From positions 1 through 8,909 of the forward strand of contig JALNZV010000049.1 in the NCBI GenBank assembly GCA_023229175.1: DNA of 8,909 nucleotides, in the 5' to 3' direction. This DNA comes from Tissierellaceae bacterium. Its GTDB lineage: Bacteria > Bacillota > Clostridia > Tissierellales > Tissierellaceae. A program made the position numbers and the translations under genes. The notes under the pieces were generated by a model that made no database searches, was not told the origin of the DNA, and saw nothing but the letters and a program-made list of their open reading frames with translations. This document shows positions 5,701 to 8,909 of the stretch, piece after piece; position 1 is the stretch's first letter; every line of letters starts with the position of its first letter.

Positions 5701-6759
5701 TAATTCAAGACTATTAGCCTCTGCCTCACTCGCACATTCAATGCTGAATGATACCTTTTCACCAAAATACTTAATATATGAAAGTTTGAGTTTTGCAGTA
5801 AATTCCTTTGTGTTTGCAATTAAACACGTGCATTTTAGCTTAGGAATGGAAGTCGCAGTTTCTCTTATAATATCAAATTTATAATGGTCGTTATTGATTG
5901 AAGAAAATACATCTATTCCTCCAGAGATTGTGATATTATCAATAACCAAATAGAGATTATTCCCTATCGGTTCATCGGCAATATCATAAATCTTTTCTTC
6001 ATTTTCAGTTTCTGGTAATTCTTTCAATTCAATCATTTTAGAATAAATATCTTGAAGAATTACTCCATTTTCACCAATATACTCCAAAGTTCCATTCTTA
6101 TACTCTTTTACAAAAGAAACTCTTGTGCCAGCTGAATTAACTCCTTCAATAGCCGTATTAATAGCTTGCTGGGTTTCAACTTGCGAAAATACAGAACTTG
6201 GTAATGAGTCTAATTTTGCAATCTTAGTATCTTCAATTAAACTCTTTCCCTCCTCTTTAGCAACGTATGTATTAGCTAAATTGCTAATAGCAGTATTGAA
6301 AGCAGAAGATGTAACATAAGCAGAAAGTGCATTAGTTAGCTGACCTGAGGTTATATAGTTGGATAGGTCTATATCCGAGCCAAATGAGCCTATTAACTCT
6401 GGAACTCCATTGATCAATAGGTATTCATTGTAAAAGTTACTATCAACTCCATCAACTGGCAACAAGTATATATAACCTTCCTCTGTAACGTCATTTATCG
6501 AAGCAATTAATTTAGGCTCGAGTTTATTAACCGAACTAACTAAAGAATTAATCTCAGTCTTGTTATAAGTCTCAGATTTTAAGTAATAGTTTGCAATTAA
6601 GTTAGTAATGTATTGAACTGTTGCGTTCTCAGAATTAATAAAGGCCTTCAAATCCTCTATCGATATCCTCTTAGGGGTGTTAGGGGCGTTGGGGTCCCCA
6701 ACCATTAATACTTTATCACCTGTAGTGGCCACTTGAGGCATATCATCGTAAAACTTCAT
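2752..6759 (-). CDS. Large virion fibre / receptor-binding protein with deacetylase-like domain, four Big_2 domains and a C-terminal tip domain
   Basis: This 1335-residue modular protein has no signal peptide, as expected for a virion part. Residues 1-220 are tail-fibre-like: YYLKSETYNKTEINSLVS, then an EEGYIYLLPVDG...YNEYLLINGVPELIGS segment of a kind seen in phage fibres, then short helical repeats. Residues about 250-360 form a beta-rich linker. Residues about 363-650 resemble a polysaccharide deacetylase (NodB-like) fold: SYTMDDTH with Asp371 and Asp372, WGHSMSPHD with His479 and His484, and a late GGHT (His607). Four Ig-like group 2 domains follow at about 777-863, 864-947, 950-1033 and 1036-1120, each with an SGLVT- or NGLVT-type strand. 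Residues 1122-1335 form a separate C-terminal domain ending in a strand-rich ISAIEIEKIG. AGGAG lies 9 nt before the ATG. It sits between the connector and the amidase, the usual place for a fibre. Fibre identity is strong; the deacetylase-like assignment is moderate because the histidine motif is not canonical. Confidence 0.85.
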   Translation of the reverse strand: MKFYDDMPQVATTGDKVLMVGDPNAPNTPKRISIEDLKAFINSENATVQYITNLIANYYLKSETYNKTEINSLVSSVNKLEPKLIASINDVTEEGYIYLLPVDGVDSNFYNEYLLINGVPELIGSFGSDIDLSNYITSGQLTNALSAYVTSSAFNTAISNLANTYVAKEEGKSLIEDTKIAKLDSLPSSVFSQVETQQAINTAIEGVNSAGTRVSFVKEYKNGTLEYIGENGVILQDIYSKMIELKELPETENEEKIYDIADEPIGNNLYLVIDNITISGGIDVFSSINNDHYKFDIIRETATSIPKLKCTCLIANTKEFTAKLKLSYIKYFGEKVSFSIECASEAEANSLELSIPKLKFNKEALLSYTMDDTHGTDYSVVHAVICNRPYTTGGWRYHAPQWDVEDIPVSIDSNEGNLPLCFTDGCGTDRRFRVESSFWIWQQSFNDYPNIDKGNTDNDWRFNYYLKKWDVIEMLKWGHSMSPHDVEGIFYDDDNPDQDINVNIENIKLGWERDIILFKDYFNRGCKMVSQPNGDTLYLLAFADVPDYLGTHDRGHGYLYPMSDELNLYKGYYYRTVPSDMLSYINDVTLEMAKNAESRIHMYVGGHTANQNSVDFLRHIYNNYGKAGADNIWFATRDEWYEYWYMRKYAKITKNIIGTAVNFEVYIPKGQYFYYPELTFMTNININGINNIHDKIKGFSFNGTNMFNINLDEKLLEITEEYVSKYEVNTVFANDITWDKTARRKSLEKADALYFANQLRADLKTPFLLRIDAVENVPLESLSISGGNVTDLLIGETTQLTAVFTPAGTAQTNIEWSVNDEAIATVDSNGLVTCIGAGELIVTLQSLDNPEISTTKNILCVASRPITGIVITGESNGIINDEIQLTATLTPSNTTDTDILWESDNNIIAEVTQSGLVTLKDVGTVKITAKSLSNELVYDELLITVAAEAIPVESITVNGNTPIEVGNTEQFSVTYNPNNTTEVGVVWTSSNQNVATVNSNGLVTAIGAGTATIMATSIHRQVVAGTQEITITPQVITITGLTITGGTAVDNGSTLQLGITYTPPETTETGVSWSSSDETKATVNSSGLVTAIAEGAVVITATSTIDGAISDTHNVTINAVSNLYAVIKPVGNAGGYGFKEYNGWKYSVTKSTSSDSVDNTFYWNDGTVAGRIKEATIEEITPIIGINYEKKSYDSGITDTLPTDKYYPDLFYTIGIRRCANGTTGVPPYGAWGATVYNMSAGTYKVKIWDCNNRVISNGMLYNINGNSVTPFTGNRFTGSSPDVHGTSSSKPELKEVTVTIAAGENIIIITHNTTPTVGSNQGAAISAIEIEKIG
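3400..4434 (-). repeat. Four diverged in-frame Big_2 (Ig-like) repeats inside the fibre gene
   Basis: Four units of about 84-88 codons map to roughly 4171-4434, 3919-4170, 3661-3912 and 3400-3654. Each opens with a strand such as ESLSISGG or ESITVNGN. Each has a W-(T/S)-(S/V)-type core strand near the middle (IEWSVND, ILWESDN, VVWTSSN, VSWSSSD) and closes with (S/N)GLVT...G...ITA. The third and fourth copies are the most alike (VNSNGLVTAIGAG and VNSSGLVTAIAEG), which suggests a more recent duplication. Big_2 domains in phage virions are thought to aid glycan or mucus binding, or to act as spacers. Confidence 0.8.
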
Positions 6760-6762
6760 ATA

Positions 6763-7248
6763 TTAATCTCCTATTATTATAAATTTTTTCTTGCTCTTTA
6801 CTCTTGAGGCTTGACTACCTATATAATTAAGATAAGCTACGCACTCATCCAATAGCTTAATTCCTCTCTTCTCAGCCTCATTAGCCACCCTTACTACGGC
6901 TCTGTCATCCACACTATCGGAGAACTCCAAAGAACCTTTAGCCCTTGCCCCGGAGGAGGTTAAAAACACATTGGAATTGCGAACGTAACGGGAGTAAGCT
7001 AAGTAGGATATAGCCTTCTTTAATCCGGATAGATAAGCAGTGTCTTCGTTGTAATATCCCCCTTCTAATAGAAGTGTGTTATTATCACTCTCTACCCCGA
7101 TATCTAAGTCCTTATATAGTTTAGCACCGATTGAAGGGATTACCCACTCTTTCTCTGCCTCTTCGATATATGGGTCTATCCGCTTAACGTCATCAACGTT
7201 ACTGCTTATATCTCTTATCTCTCTTATGTAATTACTATCTATTATCAT
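6763..7248 (-). CDS. Putative head-tail connector (small gp6-like protein)
   Basis: This is a 161-residue, largely helical protein. I start it at the ATG at 7248, because that ATG overlaps the portal stop as ATGA, the usual sign of translational coupling. The longer frame from 7305 would place 19 improbable residues inside the portal gene. Visible features are IDPYIEEAEKEWVIPSIGAKLY near the N-terminus, a helix LKKAISYLAYSRYVRNSNVF, a DDRAVVRVANEAEKRGIKLL helix, and a basic end (VKSKKKFIII). Small helical proteins directly after the portal gene commonly form the connector ring that completes the portal vertex. The YARYVRN-like helix and overall pattern resemble connector-like proteins of Bacteroidetes phages, from memory and not from a search. 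The gene is secure; the role is inferred from context. Confidence 0.65.
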   Translation of the reverse strand: MIIDSNYIREIRDISSNVDDVKRIDPYIEEAEKEWVIPSIGAKLYKDLDIGVESDNNTLLLEGGYYNEDTAYLSGLKKAISYLAYSRYVRNSNVFLTSSGARAKGSLEFSDSVDDRAVVRVANEAEKRGIKLLDECVAYLNYIGSQASRVKSKKKFIIIGD

Positions 7249-8387
7249 ATAGCATCCCATTTTAAAGGTTGTACAGCGAAATTGGTTATCTCTCCCACTT
7301 GCCAATTGGTGAATAACTCAGTCATTGCCCTCTCTACATCTACTCTGTAAGGGTTAGTAATAGAGTTATAGTACTTATAGCTTGATTGCATGAGTTCTGC
7401 CCCAAAGCCCGCTCCTATGTCCTCCGCTCTAAGGATAGGGGGTTGCTTAAAAGCCCTCCCAATCTTATCTTTAACCGACTGCTCTGCTTTATCATAATCT
7501 TTATCGTAATTAGTTGACTCGAACCTCAAAAACTCCGGCATGTCTTCCTTACTCTCTACCTCCATATAAGCAATTTTACAAGCTTCTTCGTCGCCCTGGA
7601 AGCCTATAAGTTGTTCTTGAATGGCTGAGGTATCGTCCTCTTCCCTGCCTTCTGAGTCATCGGTATTAGTGTTATCGGGGCTTTTACCTTTAACGCCAAC
7701 AACGACTCCACCACTCATGAACCTGTTGCGAATGTTTCTATATGTAATATTGCTTAGCCCTTCATCAGAGCTCATATCGGTAAGTGCTGCGGCATATACA
7801 GGAATAGGGTAACTTATATCACCATCCCCTGAGAAGTAGAATATCTGCCCTTTGTATTTATCCCAGCCACCGGCATTCGCTGCCTGTTGTTCTATTATAG
7901 CTGTGTCGGGATTATATAAGTCTATGAAGTCTATATCTTCTTTTTTGAATTTTTTAAGCTTACTAAACTCTTTAGCCCAGTCGCTGTGAACTGCTACCTG
8001 GGAGAAATTGCCGTCATTATCCATTAAAGCAAATCTCACATGCTCGAAAGGCACAGGACTGAATCCTACCTTCTGCCCTAAAGCATTATAATTGATGTGC
8101 ACTGCGAAGCCGTTATACAGAGCGTAATCTTTGACGATAGCCCTATGTAAAGCGTCTAATGTAAGACCTTTTCTGTTAACCTCTTTCGCGTATATGTTTA
8201 CATCTAAACCCATACCTGTTAGGAAGTCAGCGTAAACGCCAACACACGATGAGCCAGTAACAGAGGAGCCTACAATATTACGAACTACCTGGTAGAAGTC
8301 ATTATTTTCGCCTATAGTTTGAATGCCTAAGCTCTTGTTATTGGCTATCTCTATTACGCTTTGATATTTAAGTGTGGAATATTTCAT
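7245..8387 (-). CDS. Phage portal protein
   Basis: This 380-residue protein would form the ring at the capsid vertex through which DNA is packaged and ejected. Portal hallmarks are an N-terminal wing region (SSCVGVYADFLTGMGL), a stretch on alternating strands (GQKVGFSPVPFEHVRFALMD), and SYPIPVYAAALTDMSSDEGL near 192-211, like the portal segment where the chain enters the core. The C-terminal RAFKQPPILRAEDIGAGFG...SSYKYYNSITNPY...VERAMTELF (311-359) matches the fold in which a PP(E/I)LLG-like loop precedes the last helices. An acidic, low-complexity insertion (KSPDNTNTDDSEGREEDDTS, 235-254) probably forms a flexible loop. At 380 residues it is short but within range for portals. The stop overlaps the connector start. 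The upstream 81 nt are non-coding. Family confidence is high; the subfamily is not assigned. Confidence 0.85.
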   Translation of the reverse strand: MKYSTLKYQSVIEIANNKSLGIQTIGENNDFYQVVRNIVGSSVTGSSCVGVYADFLTGMGLDVNIYAKEVNRKGLTLDALHRAIVKDYALYNGFAVHINYNALGQKVGFSPVPFEHVRFALMDNDGNFSQVAVHSDWAKEFSKLKKFKKEDIDFIDLYNPDTAIIEQQAANAGGWDKYKGQIFYFSGDGDISYPIPVYAAALTDMSSDEGLSNITYRNIRNRFMSGGVVVGVKGKSPDNTNTDDSEGREEDDTSAIQEQLIGFQGDEEACKIAYMEVESKEDMPEFLRFESTNYDKDYDKAEQSVKDKIGRAFKQPPILRAEDIGAGFGAELMQSSYKYYNSITNPYRVDVERAMTELFTNWQVGEITNFAVQPLKWDAI

Positions 8388-8469
8388 AACTGCTCTTACT
8401 GTTAGCCAGGGGCAAGGTCTCGCTCCTTATGGGCTCTTAAAGCCTACCCCCGATAGAAGAAAAGAGGTT
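8388..8469 (-). other. Untranslated spacer before the portal gene with a predicted Y-shaped fold
   Basis: This is the only sizeable gap in an otherwise nearly gapless operon. An outer stem of GGGG (8409-8412) and CCCC (8447-8450) encloses two hairpins: AAGG 8414-8417 with CCTT 8425-8428 (7-nt loop), and GGCT 8432-8435 with AGCC 8441-8444 (5-nt loop). All pairs are Watson-Crick on either strand. The spacer is more GC-rich than its surroundings. It does not fit a tRNA, as no T-arm consensus or acceptor stem is seen. It might act as a leader, a processing site or a translation control element for the portal gene. The structure is a hand prediction. Confidence 0.35.
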
Positions 8470-8909
8470 TTACCCTCTCTCCCTTTCCTTGTAATTTTGA
8501 ACAAGTTCTTCCCAGTTCTCTGGTTTCTTTTGGAACTTGTCAATCAATTTTGGATTTTGAGCCAAATGGAATAGGACTAATTCAGTTGTAAGGTTATGAT
8601 TACTCATCGCCTTCCCCGCGTCAAATCCCACATTGTCCTCAATCAAAGCCCCTGCATAGAGTTCAAATTCGCTTCTAACGACTCCTCCTTTAAACTTCAT
8701 AATCTCTACGTAGGCATCGACTACGCAGTCTTTACATCCTGACTTAAGTTCTTTCTTGAGAATCTCCTTATACAAGTATTCTAACTCAGCCTTATCCTCA
8801 GGGTTCTTCGTGAAGTGTCCTTTGGTTGCGGAAGGGTTAGCGAAATTCTTATTAGCGAATTTTTCTTGAAAAGCTACGAGCCTTTGCTCTGCTGTTACTT
8901 CCGGGTCAA
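8470..8909 (-). CDS. Unrecognised phage protein, 5' end missing (off right edge)
   Basis: The frame is open for 145 codons from the right edge to a TAA at 8470-8472, so this is the C-terminal part of a longer protein. A TTG at 8775 could start a 101-residue product, but coding continues upstream without a stop and includes ordinary residues (AFQEKFANKNFANPSATKG), so an internal start is not needed. It shows a CKDC motif (CxxC) followed by a helix VVDAYVEIMKFKGG, a stretch GALIEDNVGFDAGKAMSNHN, and a charged C-terminus (FQKKPENWEELVQNYKERERG). The acidic and basic helices and the position ahead of the portal gene fit a head-assembly or packaging protein, but I do not recognise the family. The CxxC could be a metal site or chance. 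Confidence 0.7.
   Translation of the reverse strand, partial: DPEVTAEQRLVAFQEKFANKNFANPSATKGHFTKNPEDKAELEYLYKEILKKELKSGCKDCVVDAYVEIMKFKGGVVRSEFELYAGALIEDNVGFDAGKAMSNHNLTTELVLFHLAQNPKLIDKFQKKPENWEELVQNYKERERG

Noticed and set aside
7245..7305. Longer start of the connector gene at 7305 (180 residues)
   Set aside because: It would add 19 residues lying wholly within the portal coding sequence in another frame. The ATG at 7248 forms an ATGA overlap with the portal stop, a normal coupled start, and the protein reads naturally from MIIDSNYI.
8405..8450. tRNA-like element before the portal gene
   Set aside because: The AAGG hairpin has a seven-base loop like a T-arm, but the loop lacks the TTC-A pattern and there is no matching acceptor stem.
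8470..8775. A complete 101-residue gene starting at TTG 8775
   Set aside because: The same frame is open to the window edge without a stop, so the gene is better read as a partial CDS that starts outside.
1..8909. CRISPR array, insertion sequence or anti-phage defence genes
   Set aside because: No regularly spaced repeats, transposase or defence-type protein was seen. Every supported gene has a place in a phage life cycle except the unrecognised partial gene at the right edge.

Overview
The window looks like one arm of a temperate bacteriophage or prophage of a Bacteroidetes (Bacteroidales-like) host. The evidence is AT-rich DNA, an integrase of the Bacteroidetes arm-binding/SAM-like/catalytic layout behind an exact TAnnTTTG promoter box, a portal protein, a tail-fibre-like protein carrying Ig-like (Big_2) domains, and a T7-lysozyme-type amidase. 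All supported genes lie on the minus strand, so transcription runs from right to left. No host gene is recognisable, so the sequence alone does not say whether this is an integrated prophage, a free phage genome or a degraded element.

Layout in transcription order: a partial unknown gene entering from the right edge (8470-8909); an 81-nt spacer that can fold into a Y-shaped structure; the portal protein (7245-8387); a small connector-like protein that starts on an ATGA overlap (6763-7248); a 1335-residue virion fibre or receptor-binding protein (2752-6759); then a lysis cassette of amidase (2337-2750), a membrane-anchored coiled-coil protein (1994-2332) and a candidate unimolecular spanin (1494-1991). 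From the portal to the spanin candidate, genes are separated by at most 4 nt or overlap, which suggests one late operon. A strong hairpin with U-tracts on both sides (1403-1442) closes it. A 258-nt non-coding region then carries repeated ATTCCCG elements and the promoter of the integrase, which runs off the left edge (1-1235).

Together the genes cover DNA packaging through the portal, head completion, host recognition (probably with surface-glycan processing), lysis through peptidoglycan and outer membrane, and integration. The capsid, terminase, tail tube and tape-measure genes are not here and would have to lie to the right. The most interesting points are the single-gene spanin candidate, the deacetylase-like domain inside the fibre, the repeats overlapping a nearly leaderless integrase promoter, and the structured spacer before the portal gene.
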